From NCBI GenBank assembly GCA_035236585.1, contig CP141126.1:8073001-8137000 (forward strand): DNA of 64,000 bases. Reading direction: 5' to 3'. A program made the position numbers and the translations under genes. The stretch comes from Warburgia ugandensis. Lineage: Eukaryota; Streptophyta; Magnoliopsida; Canellales; Canellaceae. Under the pieces are notes generated by a model. The model was given only the letters and a program-made list of their open reading frames with translations. It did no database searches and was not told the origin of the DNA. Below are positions 1 through 11,373 of this stretch, piece after piece. The first letter of the stretch is position 1, and every line of letters starts with the position of its first letter.

Positions 1-354
1 GTTTATTTTGTGGGCCACACAAATTATGGAGGTCCTTTCCACTGGATGGCCTTCATTCTCCAATGTAGCAGTAATAGTGGATTGGATCATTTGTTGCATG
101 ATTTTTCTAAGGTAGTGGGCTAGAAGATACACGGTTTAGAGCACCAAGATTTGGCCTCATCGTCTAGTTTTTTTTCATATTGTTTTGATTACAAGTGTAG
201 GTGTGGGCTTTATAAGTTGTCTCAATTTTTTTTTTCTTTTTAGATTAAATGAAACACTTCACAGTTGGAGAATGAAAAAGATTCATATTAATTAGATAAG
301 GACTTGATGAGGATGACGATGAATTTCTTGTTAGAATAGTGAATGGAATGTACG
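1..354. other. Flanking sequence with no recognised feature
   Basis: No convincing coding exon, repeat or RNA seen. It is AT-rich and appears to be the original left flank of the transposon nest. Its last bases, GTACG (350-354), pair with GTACA just after the far end of the split LTR (14634-14638). Confidence 0.6.
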
Positions 355-843
355 TGTAACACCCCGGATTTTTTAAGACATTTTTTTTATTTATTTATAA
401 TAATAACATTTTAAATAAGAACATTTGGGATCCCATGAGAAAAACTTTATTTAACATTTTACAAAAACCTATCTTAAAAACTCTAGGTGTTAGTTTTCCT
501 TTCTCAAAATGGTATATATGTAAATTAAACATAAATAAAACAATCTGCGTATAAATCAACATCAAATAAATCGGCACCTTTATTTTAAATCAAATAAATG
601 TCCAAAACACAATAATAATATGGCCCAGAGTCTATCCATCATAACATCCCATGTAAATGTCCAACATATGTCCAAACATCTAAATCACATCCAATATAAA
701 GTATGCAGTCTATAATAAAATTCAAATGATAATCCTCTCTAATGACTCACATCACTGTCTAAAACTATAGGGAAAACTAGTCTTCAGCAGCTCTCAAGGT
801 TTATCAACAGCTTTTCCTTTCCTGATGTCGCGCTCGAGATTTA

Positions 844-869
844 AGGCATTGCAAAACAAAGCAATGCCT
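844..869. other. Stem-loop conserved in family A LTRs (split solo copy)
   Basis: Arms AGGCATTGC / GCAATGCCT (9 bp) with an 8-base loop AAAACAAA. Identical hairpins occur at 3399-3424, 11838-11863 and 61151-61176. It survives in all four LTR copies, including the most diverged one, in the U5-side part of the LTR. Confidence 0.5.
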
Positions 870-2141
870 CAGCAAGCTATCGCTTGTGTAGGTATATAGA
901 CAATTAATGAAAGAAATAATGAACAGCACTGATGAAAAGTCTAACATTTATGAAAATAATGATATCATAATGCCATGTTCAAATAAATGCTAATTTATTC
1001 CATATGCTAAAACATGCATTTCACAGAGTTAAAACATGACATGAATCAATAAAATGGAGCATACAACAAGAATAAGGGCACCCTAAGGTAATGGGTCCCA
1101 CCACATCACACTAACATCCCTGATCAGGAGTACTCGTAGTCAACTCTGAGTGTCATCACACCCAAGCATACCATCTATAACCATGCTCATCATACGTGCA
1201 CACCTAATAAGAATATGGGCCATCATGCTGCAGTGGCAACCCTCTATGGGTATAAACCATCGCTGCTCTCCGTTGACACCATAACAGGAGACTTAGCGTA
1301 TGTCCCCATGGAAAGGCTCAAACCGGTAGTGTGGACTATTCATGTTACCAAACCCCTACCGAATGCCATCTATGGGCAGGTGTCTATCATATCACAAAAT
1401 CATCACATCATAATCTCAAAAGGTGGGTGGCCAGCCCTATCCCTCCTAGCATGACGCCCACTGAGCGAGAGCACCCGTCATCAAATATAAAACACGGAAA
1501 TCATATGTATATGCTAAAACTCAAGAGCACTTATAGCTTGCAATCCCCAAGACATGCTCCTCATCCTGGGGTTAGCCTATAAAAGGACTAGCTAATAAGC
1601 CTCTATTCTCATTTCTATATAAATCCATGCATTTTCTATATATATATATAATAAGAAATAAGTCTCTAATTAAGCATAACTAATTTACATCATGCTTGTA
1701 AAAGCATTTGAATTAAGTTTATTCAGTAAAAGATTTCAATTTGGAATAACTATCCTGTACTCAATCTCGCATGAAATATACTGTAAATAATAATTGCAAT
1801 TTAAAACACAATCACACATGATGCTATGTTTAAACATGGTTTAAAAATCAAGGCAAAATATTAGTTGTTGTCACCTACCTCAGTGTGAGACCACTAGCTT
1901 GCTAATAACTCTCTTTAACTGGTATATTTAAGTGCACCTGTACATGTCACATCACTATTTAAAAATTTTTCTAAATAAAAAGTGTTCATTTATAAGTTTT
2001 TAAGTTAAAACTAGGTCCGCGTCGTCAATACGGTCACAACACATCTTTCGGATCGTGATTTGGACTCCTCTAGCTCCCAAAAATCAATTTTAAGTGAAAA
2101 TACTTCATAAATTAATATTTATTAATTTATAGGGTGTTTGG

Positions 2142-2300
2142 CAGGTGCACTGGTTTACACTAGCAGCCCTGCTTTACACAGGGTTACACCGGCGCCCAGT
2201 GTACACTGGGTTACATTGGCGGCCCCGGTTTACACCGGGTTACACCGGCACCCAGTTTACACTAGGTTACACGAGCAGCCCGGTTTACACCAGCGACGCG
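2142..2300. repeat. Minisatellite-like block inside the split solo LTR
   Basis: Degenerate tandem units containing GGTTACAC and GTTTACAC, with alternating spacers such as CGGCGCCCAGT and GGCGGCCCCG, repeat about every 26-30 bp. The corresponding place in the other family A LTRs has only one or two such motifs followed by a long CpG-rich stretch, so this is a copy-specific expansion or replacement. Confidence 0.65.
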
Positions 2301-2933
2301 GAAACCGGCGCCTGAGAAGACGACCGGCTTCCAGTCATCTCCGATTACCCTACAGGTGTCCAAATCACTTGGTTTTTGAGCCATTTTGTTCCAAATTTTG
2401 TCTAGTTTCCATTTCTATCATCCTTTTGCATTGATTTCTCCAAAAACCATGTTTTTTAAACGGTTTTTCCCAAGTTCCTAAAAACATCCCTAGGTACTGA
2501 TTTTTGGGTTTGCTGGAGAAATCCACCTTTGGATCACTCCCAAATTTAAAGGGTTTGCTCTTGGGTCTCTTTTGCACTAGTTGGATGGTGCGATTTCTAA
2601 ACGGATGAGGTTTGATCCGTGAAATCACGCTCCAACAGTAGCGTGCACAAAATTCCTAAAAATCTGAATTTTTTTCTAATTTTTAAATGTTTTCCTAATT
2701 ATTTTTCTATTTAATAAATATGGGAAAACGGAGTATTGAGGCTTACCTTGCACCTAGCCGTGGTTGCTCGTATTGCCGGGGTTCCACTCGCCAAAAAAAT
2801 TAAAGCTTTGCAGGGCTAGGGTTTTGAGTGAAAACTCGGAGAAACGCTCAAAGTGGAGCGTTTTGACTCCTAAGGAAGAATAGATATAGGGTTTAAAGTC
2901 CTAGGGGAAGAGTTTCTCTTCCCCATACGTTTA

Positions 2934-5901
2934 TGTAACACCCCGGATTTTTAAGACAATTTTTTTTTTTTATAAGAGCATTTGGGATCCCATGAGAAAA
3001 GATTTATTTAACATTTTACTAAACCTATCTTAAAACTCCGGGTGTTAATTTTTCCTTTCTCAAAATGGCGTACATGTAATTTAAACACAAATAAATGATT
3101 CGCGTATAAATCAACGTCAAATAAATAGGCGCCTTTATTTTAAATCAAATAAACGTCCAAAAGACAATAATAATATGGCCCAGGGTCTATCCATCATAAC
3201 ATCCCATATAAATGTCCAATATATGTCCAAAGATCTAAATCACATCCAAATATAAAGTATGCAGTCCATAATAAAATTCAAATGATAATCCACTCTAATG
3301 ACTCACATTACTTTCTAAAACTATAGGGAAACTAGTCTTGACAGCTCTCTCAAGGTTTATCAACCGCTTTTCCTTTCTGGTGTCGCGGTCGAGATCTAAG
3401 GCATTGCAAAACAAAGCAATGCCTCAGCAAGCTATCGCTTGTGTAGGTACATAGACAATTAATGTAATAAATGCAAGAAATAATGAACAGCATTGATGAA
3501 AAGTCTAACATTTATGGAAATAGTGATATCATAATGCCATGTTCAAATAAATGCCAATTTATTCCAAATGCTAAAACATGAAGTTCACTGAGTTAAAACA
3601 TGACATGAATCAATAACATTGAGCATACAACAAGAATAAGGGCACCCTAAGGTAATGGGTCCCACCACATCGCACTAACATCCCTGATCAGGAGTACACA
3701 TAGTCAACCTCTGAGTGTCGTCACACCCAGGCATACCATCTATAACCATGCTCATCATACATGCACACATAACAAGAATATGGGCCATCTGTGCGGTGGC
3801 AACCCTCCATGGGTATCAACCACCGCCGCTCCCCGTCGACACCGTAACGGGAGACTTAATGTCTGTCCCCATGGAAAGGCTCGGGCCGTAGTGTGGACTA
3901 TCCATGTTACCAAACCCCTACCGAATGCCATCTATGGGCGGTGTCTATCATATCACAAACTCATCACATCATAATCTCGGAAGGTGGGTGGCCTACCCTA
4001 TCCCTCACAGCATGACGCCCACCGGGCGAGAGCACCCGTCATCAAATATAAAATACGGAAATCATATGTATATGCTAAAACTCAAGAGCACTTATAGCTT
4101 GAAATCCCCAAGACATGCCCCTCATCCCGGGTTAGCCTATAAAAGGACCAAATTTACTAAGCCTCTATACTCATTTCCATGTAAATCCATGCATTTTCTA
4201 TATATATAATAAGAAATAAATCTCTAATTAAGCATAACTAATTAACATCATGCTTGTAAAAGCATTTTAAATAAGTTTATTCAGTAAAAGAATTCAATTT
4301 GGAATAACCATCACATGTACGCAATGTCGCATGAAATCCATGGTAAATAAAAATCGCAATTTAAAACACAATCACACATGATGCTATGTTTAAACATGGT
4401 TTAAAATCAAGGCAAAACATTAGTTGTCGTCACCTACCTCAGTGTGAGATCACTAGCTTGCTAATAACTCCCTTTAATTGGTATATTCAAGTGCACCTGT
4501 ACATGTCACATCACTATTTTAAAATTTTTCTAAATAAAAAGTGGTCATTTCTAAGTTTTTAAGTTAAAACTAGGTCCGCGTCGTCAATACGGTCACAACG
4601 CCTCTTCCGGATCGTGATTTGGACCTCTCTAGCTCCCAAAAATCAAGTTTTAGTGAAAACTACGCTAAAAGGGGACCTGGCGGACCACCATAAGGTGGTT
4701 TAAACCGGCGGCGCCTCTTTTCCGCCGGTTTATACCGACGTATACGGGCGCACGAAGACGCACGGCGTAGCAGACGCCGCACGGGACGCGCGCCGCGCGT
4801 CTTCGGCACCGTGCGTCACAGTCGCCAGGACGCGCCGCGTCCCGGTCCCACCGCGACAGCCAACCAACGCACGCTCCGCACGCGCGCGGCGCCGCGCACG
4901 CGTGCGGCGACGACGTCATGTGACGTCGTCCTGGCTGCGTCTCTGAGTGCGTCTTGGCGTCAGCGCCAGGCGCCGACGCCGTTGACGACGCCGGAGAAGA
5001 CCGGATTCCGGTCGCCTCCGGCGGAGCTACAGAGCTCCGTTTTGCGTGATTTTTGCGCCATTTTCTTCTGAATTCTCTCTAGAATCCATTTATGCCCTCC
5101 TTTTGCACTAATTTTCTCAAAAACCATGGTTTTTAAACGATTTTTCCCAAGTTCCTAAAAACCTCCCTAGGTACTGGTTTTTGGGTTTTCTGGAGAAATC
5201 CACCGTTGGATCACTCCCAAATTTAAAGGGTATACTCTTGGGTCTCTTGTGCACTAGTTGGACGGTGCGATTTTCAAACGGACAAGGTTTGATCCTTGAA
5301 ATCACACTCCAACAGTAGCGTGTACACAGGTTCCTAAAAAAATCCGATTTTTTTTTCCTAATTTTTTTCATGTTTTTCTAATTAATTTCCTAATTAATAA
5401 ATACAGAAAAACATAGGTTTTGAGGCTTACCTTGCACCTGGCCGGAGTTGCTCGTGTTGCCGGGGCTCCACTCGCCGGAAAATTCAAGTTTTTACAGGGC
5501 TAGGGTTTTGCGTAGCTTTCATGGAGCGTTTTGGCTCCTAGAGGAGCATAGATATAGGGTTTTAGAGTCTTGGGGAAGAGAAACTCTTCCCCACACGTCT
5601 CTTCCCACGTCTCTCCGGCGATTTCGCCGGACTGGTAGAGATGTGTGTAGACAGGGGTGCCGTTATCAATTTGGACCCCTGTGTAACACGTTTCTGTCAA
5701 AAGACCATTTTGCCCTTACAACTTTGACGGCTCATAACTCCCTCGTTTGAGCTCCGTTTCTCGCGTTCTTGGTGGCGTTGGATTCGTATCGACGAGCACT
5801 TCCTAATTATTATGTTTTCAGGAAAGAATTTCATCCATAAATTTTTATTTTAATTTATTTAATAATTTCCTATTTTTATCTTAAAAATTAAGGATATTAC
5901 A
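2934..5901 (-). repeat. 3' LTR of the family A gypsy element
   Basis: 2,968 bp, TGTAACACCCC...GATATTACA on the plus strand. It matches 11374-14328 almost throughout. One clear difference is an additional CGCACGCGTG-type segment near 4897 that the other LTR lacks. A CpG-rich core lies at about 4690-5060. Confidence 0.92.
4909..4930. promoter_or_regulatory. Palindromic TGACGTC (bZIP-type) site in LTR, copy 1
   Basis: Perfect 10-bp inverted arms GACGACGTCA / TGACGTCGTC around a TG spacer. TGACGTC/ACGT cores are known binding motifs of plant bZIP (TGA/CREB-like) factors. It lies inside the CpG-rich LTR core, where a promoter or enhancer role is plausible; function is inferred only. The same site is at 13337-13358 in the other LTR. 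Confidence 0.4.
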
Positions 5902-5914
5902 TTCTTCCCTCCTT
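5902..5914 (-). promoter_or_regulatory. Polypurine tract of the gypsy element
   Basis: TTCTTCCCTCCTT on the plus strand (AAGGAGGGAAGAA on the coding strand), directly abutting the 3' LTR. This is the expected position of the plus-strand primer for reverse transcription. Confidence 0.85.
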
Positions 5915-5950
5915 ATAAAAATTTCGTCCTCGAAATTTAGCTACATACCT

Positions 5951-8900
5951 CTATGTAAATAACTCTGGATGGATCTTTCGCATATCCTCCTCAGTCTCCC
6001 AGGTAGTCTCCTGTACTGAATGATGCTGCCAAAGGACTTTGACCAAGGCAATGGTCTTATTCCTTAACTCCTTGACTCTTGTATCTAAGACGCGCACTGG
6101 TCTCTCCTCAAATGTCATGTCAGCCTGTAGATCTCCTGGGATCTGCTCCAATACATGTGAGGGATCTGGCACGTATTTCCTCAGCATAGACACGTGAAAG
6201 ACGTCATGCACATTTGCTAGCTGTGGTGGTAAGGCTAGCTGGTATGCCACTGACCCAACTCGTCGTAAGATCTCGAAAGGTCCAATATACCTGGGACTAA
6301 GCTTTCCTTTATTTCCAAACCTCAACACCCCTTTCATAGGAGAAACTTTCAAGAATACATGCTCGCCCTCAAAGAACTCTAAGTCCTTTCGCCTCTTGTC
6401 TGCATAACTTTTCTGTCGACTGTGAGCTGTCAGTAACCTCTTCCGAATTAGTTGGACTTTCTCTGAACATTCTTCCACTAACTCAGATTTCACCACGCGT
6501 CTTTCTCCTACATCACTCCAACATAAAGGTGTGAAGCCTTGGCCGATGAGGGCGGGCCAAGAGGGCTGGCAGGCTTCTAGGCAAAGGTGAAAGACTGAGA
6601 GTTAGTCCCACATCGCTAGGGGGAAAGTTACTGGGCTCTTGATAAGAGTGATGAGAACTTCCCTTGCAACGAGGCCTTTTCCCTGGGCAACTAGGGAAGA
6701 ACAAAACCGTGCGGGGTGTATGGGCACTCCGGCACGGACAATATCGTTGCAGGGCGTGGGCCCTCGGGCTGTTACAAGTGGTATCAGAGCCAAACCCCGA
6801 CCCGGTGTGGGTGGCTAGCCGCACGTGGGCGCTCGTGTGTGGTAAGACACGCGGGGACGCGTGTCCCCTAAGGGGGAGAGGTTGTGAAGCCTTGGCCGAT
6901 GAGGGCGGGCCAAGAGGGCTGGCAGGCTTCTAGGCAAAGGTGAAAGACTGAGAGTTAGTCCCACATCGCTAGGGGGAAAGTTATTGGGCTCTTGATAAGA
7001 GTGATGAGAACTTCCCTTGCAACGAGGCCTTTTCCCTTGGCAACTAGGGAAGAACAAAACCGTGCGGGGTGTATGGGCACTCCGGCACGGACAATATCGT
7101 TGCAGGGCGTGGGCCCTCGGGCTGTTACAAGAGGCTTCTAGGCAAAGGTGAAAGACTGAGAGTTAGTCCCACATCGCTAGGGGGAAAGTTACTGGGCTCT
7201 TGATAAGAGTGATGAGAACTTCCCTTGCAACGAGGCCTTTTCCCTGGGCAACTAGGGAAGAACAAAACCGTGCGGGGTGTATGGGCACTCCGGCACGGAC
7301 AATATCGTTGCAGGGCGTGGGCCCTCGGGCTGTTACAAAAGGTGACCGACAAGGTCTGCCATAAAGTGCCTCATATGGAGCCATCCCAATACTAGCGTGA
7401 TGACTATTATTATAAGCAAATTCCACCAAAGGTAAATGATCTTCCCAGCTACCCTTCCAATCCATAACACAGGCTCGTAGCATATCCTCAATAGTCTGGA
7501 TGGTCCTCTCGCTCTGTCCGTCTGTCTGAGGATGGAATGCTGTGCTAAATTTCAGTCTCGACCCTAATGCCTCTTGCACGCTCTTCCAGTATTTTGAGGT
7601 AAATCGCGTATCTCGATCCGATATAATTGTCAAGGGAACGCCATGTAGACTGACGATCTCCTTAACATATAATTTCGCTAAGCTATCCACGGTACCGATT
7701 TTGTCCGATGGGAAGGAAATGAGCAGACTTGCTCAACCTGTCCACAACGACCCATATCATGTCGTGGCCGCTAGCGGTCCTCGGAAGACCTAGAACGAAG
7801 TCCATGGTAATATGGTCCCACTTCCACTGTGGAAGGTCCAAGGTCCGAAGTAGTCCCGATGGACGCCGATGCTTCACCTTGACCCGCCGACAGTCAAACA
7901 TCGTGCAACACACTCTCCAACATCCTTTTTCATACCATTCCACCAGAAATGCCTCTTGAGATCCTGATACATCTTCGTACCCCCAGGATGAATTGTGCAA
8001 GGGGATTGGTGTGCTTCTTGAAGTAACTCGCGCTTCAATTTGTCATCTGCTGGTACTACCAACCTTCCTTTAAATCTAACTCCTCCATCTGGTCCCCTCG
8101 AAAAATCTGTCTTATCTGTCAGATCCTGTGTTTCCTTGTCTTTGCCCTGTGCCTCTAAGATCCTGTCAAAGAACTTAGACCGAGTCGTCAAATTGGCAAT
8201 CATCACACCCGCCTTCCTACTCAGGGCATCTACAACGACATTAGCCTTCCCAGGATGGTACTGTATGGTGAAGTCGAAGTTCTTGAGATACTCCATCCAT
8301 CTGCGCTGCCTCATATTCAATTCACTCTGAGTAAAGAAGTACTTGAGGCTCTTGTGATCAGTGAATACCTCAAATCTCTCACCATAAAGATAATGTCTCC
8401 AGGACTTCAACGCAAATACCACGGCTGCTAATTCCAGGTCATGTGTTGGGTAATTTACCTCATGTGTCTTCAACTGTCTAGATGCATAGGCAATTACCTT
8501 CCCATGTTGCACCAACACTGCTCCTAATCCCTTGCCAGAGGCGTCACAATAAACTACATAACAGCCTGCCCCAGATGGTAAGGTCAATACCGGAGCAGTA
8601 GTAAGTCTCCTCTTGAGCTCTTGGAAGCTCTCCTCGCAAGCCTCGGTCCATACAAATTGAGTGTCTTTCCTAGTCAGGGTGGTCAATGGTAATGCGATCT
8701 TAGAGAATCCCTCTATAAATCGACGATAATACCCTGCCAAACCGAGAAAACTGCGTATCTCAGTCACTGTCTTGGGCCTCTCCCAGTGTAGTACTGCCTC
8801 TACCTTTGTTGAATCCATGGCCACTCCATCTTTAGATATGACGTGGCCTAAGAAATGCACCTGGACTAGCCAAACATCACACTTACCGAACTTGGCATAC

Positions 8901-9985
8901 AACCGATGTCGACGAAGTGTGTCTAATACCGTGTGGAGATGCTCTCTCGTGTGTCTCATGACTAGGCGAATAAATCAAGATGTCATCCACAAATACAATC
9001 ACGAACTTATCCAAATAAGCTCGAAAAACACGGTTCATTAGATCCATGAACACCGCAGTGCGTTCGTCAATCCAAACGGCATCACTAGGAACTCATAATG
9101 ACCATAACGACTCCTAAAGGCGGTCTTCGAGATATCCTCTTCTCTAACCCTCACCGATGATACACGACCTCAAATCAATCTTGGAGAACACTTGTGCCGA
9201 TTGGAGCTGCTCAAATAAATCATCTATGCGTGGCAAAGGGTATCGGTTCTTTATAGTAACACCATTCAACAACCGATAGTCAATGCATAGTCTCAGTGAT
9301 CCATCCTTTTTCTTCACGAACAGACCGGTGCTCCCCATGGTGATCCACTCGGCCTGATAAAGCCCTTATCCAATAACTCTTGCAATTGTACCTGAAGTTC
9401 TCTCAACTCTGCTGGAGCCATCCTATATGGTGCCTTAGAGATAGGCGATGTACCCGGCACCAAGTCAATGGTGAAGTCAATCTCCCTACTTGGCGGCAAT
9501 CCCGGTAATTCCTCGGAAATACGTCAAGAAAATCACGTACAACATCAATCTCGTCAAGCTGTGGCTGCTCCTTTTCCTCAACAGTCACATATGCGAGGAA
9601 TGCGTTACACCCTCGTGCATAAAATCGTGCCGCCTTCATAGCAGAAATGATGCATGTACCGCACGATCTTTCCTACCCCGGAACACTATTTCGGTTGCCT
9701 GTGTATAAGAAAAGTGACTCGCTTCTTTCGGCAGTCTACCATAGCACCATAGTTGGCTAACCAATCCATCCCAAGAATAACATCATAGTCTACCATGTCT
9801 AATAAGATGAAGTCTGTGTCCATACTCACGCCTGATATCTCTACAGGTATATCTCTAATATATTCTGTAGTCTCTACTGTCTCTCCCACAGGTGTCATAA
9901 TATCTAATCCAAATGCTAGTTTGTGTACACATACATCCAGACAAGATGCAAAAATACATGATATAAAAGAGTGTGTAGACCCTGT
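5951..9985 (-). pseudogene. pol: pol of the family A gypsy element (protease, RT, RNase H, integrase), frameshifted and TRIM-disrupted
   Basis: Minus-strand coding remains, in order: an aspartic protease with FDTGSTHSFI (about 9991-9962); reverse transcriptase with VKKKDGS and DYRLLN (about 9310-9260) and the catalytic FVDD box (about 8970); RNase H with [10 protein letters not shown] and DALSRK (8600-8220); integrase with an H-H-C-C-like finger (8050-7900), ISDRDTRF, HPQTDGQSE and NNSHHASIGM (7690-7360); and, after the TRIM, the integrase C-terminus with VFHVSMLRKY and an ETTWE chromodomain-like end (6520-5951). Reading frame changes near 9686, 9515, 9340, 9150 and 8960, and the TRIM splits integrase at 6530-7337. 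In a working element this polyprotein makes and integrates the cDNA. This copy cannot. Confidence 0.88.
6530..7337 (+). mobile_element. TRIM retrotransposon with three LTR copies (tandem), inserted in gypsy integrase
   Basis: Non-coding miniature LTR retrotransposon. LTR 1 6530-6776 (TGTGAAGCC...GCTGTTACA, 247 bp); internal 6777-6882 (106 bp) with primer site TGGTATCAGAGCC three bases after LTR 1 and a purine-rich TAAGGGGGAGAGG before LTR 2; LTR 2 6883-7129 (247 bp); then a bare AG and a third LTR lacking its first ~38 bases (to 7337). Perfect 5-bp duplication AAAGG at 6525-6529 and 7338-7342. The three LTRs are almost identical to each other. The host integrase reading frame resumes in the expected amino acids on both sides, so this is a clean insertion. 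TRIMs rely on proteins from autonomous elements. Confidence 0.92.
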
Positions 9986-10059
9986 GTCAAAAAGAACTTT
10001 GGCATGTCTATCTGAGACTAGAAGAGTACCTTCTACGACCTGGGGTGATGCCTGTGCCT

Positions 10060-11233
10060 GTCCTGATGAGATGGCAAATACTCGTCCTTGGCTACGTGGC
10101 GCGTTAGTTGCCTCTGCTCCCATCTCTGTCTGCCTCTGCCCCTTAGGGCAGTCCTTAATGAAATGGCCAACGTCTCCACAGTTGAAACACTGTCTCTGGT
10201 AAGGTGTATAGGGCTGTCTCTGTGGTTGGGGCTGCCTCTGCTGCTGTGGTCGGTCGAATCTATTGCACCCTCGCCCAGGGTGCCAACCCTTACACCTATC
10301 ACATCTCTTCCTCTCAGTGTCTCTCTTAAATTTTGCCTGTGGTGGATGACCTGATGCCCCATGTGTCTGCATAGCACCAAATGGCCGCTTGCCCTTAAAG
10401 GGCTGGAACGCACTTCCTCTATTCCTGAGAGAGTTCTTCTCATGCATGGACGCCATATCAGCAGCATCTCGCACAGAAGTGGTTCGAGAAGAAATCACTC
10501 GATCTCTCAGCCAAGGAGTCAACCCATCCACAAATCTGTCAGTTGCCTCTGTGTCTGAGGCCAGTGCGTGAGGTGCAAATCTCCTCAGTCGTGTAAATCG
10601 GTTCAGTACCGCCGAACCGTCATATCTCTCTGCTCCAGGGTGGCAAACTCCTTCTTCATGGACTGCAATGCATGAGGTGGAAAATACTGAGTGTCAAAAG
10701 CCTGTTTAAAGGCTGCCCATGTCATCGTCTCAGTCGGATCTGGTCGGGTTAGTGTGAAAGTACGCCACCGTAAGCCGGCCTCACCTTTCGCCAGGTAGGA
10801 GGCTACTCTAACTTGATCATCCGGTGAGATCTTCATAGCGTCGAATGTCCTTTCCGCCTCAAATAACCATCGCTCGCCCTCCTCTGTGTTACCATCGCCA
10901 TAAAAGGGTTTCACCATCTTTTGAAACCATTCCAATAATTTGTCGCCTTCTTAGAGTCACTCGTAGCATCGCCCTCCGTGGCTCTGTGTACCGATGGTTC
11001 TGTATTGGTTGTGAGGACCGAACCGACGAAACCATGGGTGCCACTTTAGGTGGTGGAATAGGGCTAGGGTTAGGCTGTGTCAATTTGTCCTAACCTCGTC
11101 TTGTATAAGTGGTACGAGTCCTGACATTAACCGATTCAATAACTCGGGCATCTCGATCCCCTTGATCAGAGGACTCAGCAGGTGGAGCCACGGGTGTAGC
11201 AGGGGTAGACCTTGTCCTTCTCCGAGGAGCCAT
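10060..11233 (-). pseudogene. gag: gag of the family A gypsy element, frameshifted
   Basis: ATG at 11233 begins a basic N-terminus (MAPRRRTRS) followed by a stop near 11090. The capsid-like retrotrans_gag region is readable from about 10935 (YGDGNTEEGERWLFEAE, TWAAFKQAFDTQYFP) to about 10604. There one base gained or lost turns the RRY-LNRFTRLRRF region into a stop. The next frame carries the nucleocapsid part with CFNCGDVGHFIKDC, a CCHC zinc knuckle (about 10189-10148), preceded by a second Cys-rich stretch RCDRCKGWHPGRGC. Gag normally forms the virus-like particle and binds the RNA. Here the frame is broken at least twice. Confidence 0.85.
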
Positions 11234-11355
11234 CTGTCAAAATTTTACATGTCACTAAGTGTAAGTTCCTCTCTCATCGTTTCTCTCTCTACAACTATTA
11301 TGGACTGTTATTCACATATAAATGGACATTCACAAGGATTTTGATGGACTAGACT

Positions 11356-11369
11356 GGGCTCTGATACCA
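11356..11369 (-). promoter_or_regulatory. Primer-binding site for initiator tRNA-Met (gypsy element)
   Basis: Coding-strand TGGTATCAGAGCCC, complementary to the 3' end of plant tRNA-iMet, lies four bases from the 5' LTR boundary at 11374. This fixes the minus orientation. Confidence 0.9.
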
Positions 11370-11373
11370 ACTT

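Larger units (their letters stand above)
355..2933 (-). mobile_element. Solo LTR, family A, left part (split by nested gypsy element)
   Basis: Begins TGTAACACCCC and runs parallel to the LTRs of the intact element at 2934-14328, but stops abruptly at 2933 in the sequence CCCCATACGTTTA. The missing last 300 bases reappear at 14329-14633, so this is one LTR cut by a later insertion. Rejoined length, counting the duplicated target once, is about 2.88 kb, close to the 2,887 bp solo LTR at 60662. No internal retrotransposon region belongs to it, so it is a solo LTR, which normally arises by LTR-LTR recombination. Orientation is inferred from the coding element of the same family. It is clearly diverged from the other copies, most of all in the GC-rich segment 2138-2300. 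Confidence 0.9.

Noticed and set aside
1215..1454. 79-aa plus-strand frame repeated at 12219-12458 and 61538-61777
   Set aside because: It lies in homologous places of LTR copies, so similarity is expected. It is broken in the copy at 3780, which is the sister LTR of 12219, so there is no sign of selection.
4665..5071. Ala/Arg-rich open frames on both strands
   Set aside because: Produced by the CpG-rich LTR core, where stop codons are rare; no domain.
6513..7352. Overlapping minus-strand frames with repeated SARG/CNDIVR-like peptides
   Set aside because: They are antisense readings of the tandem TRIM LTRs, not genes.
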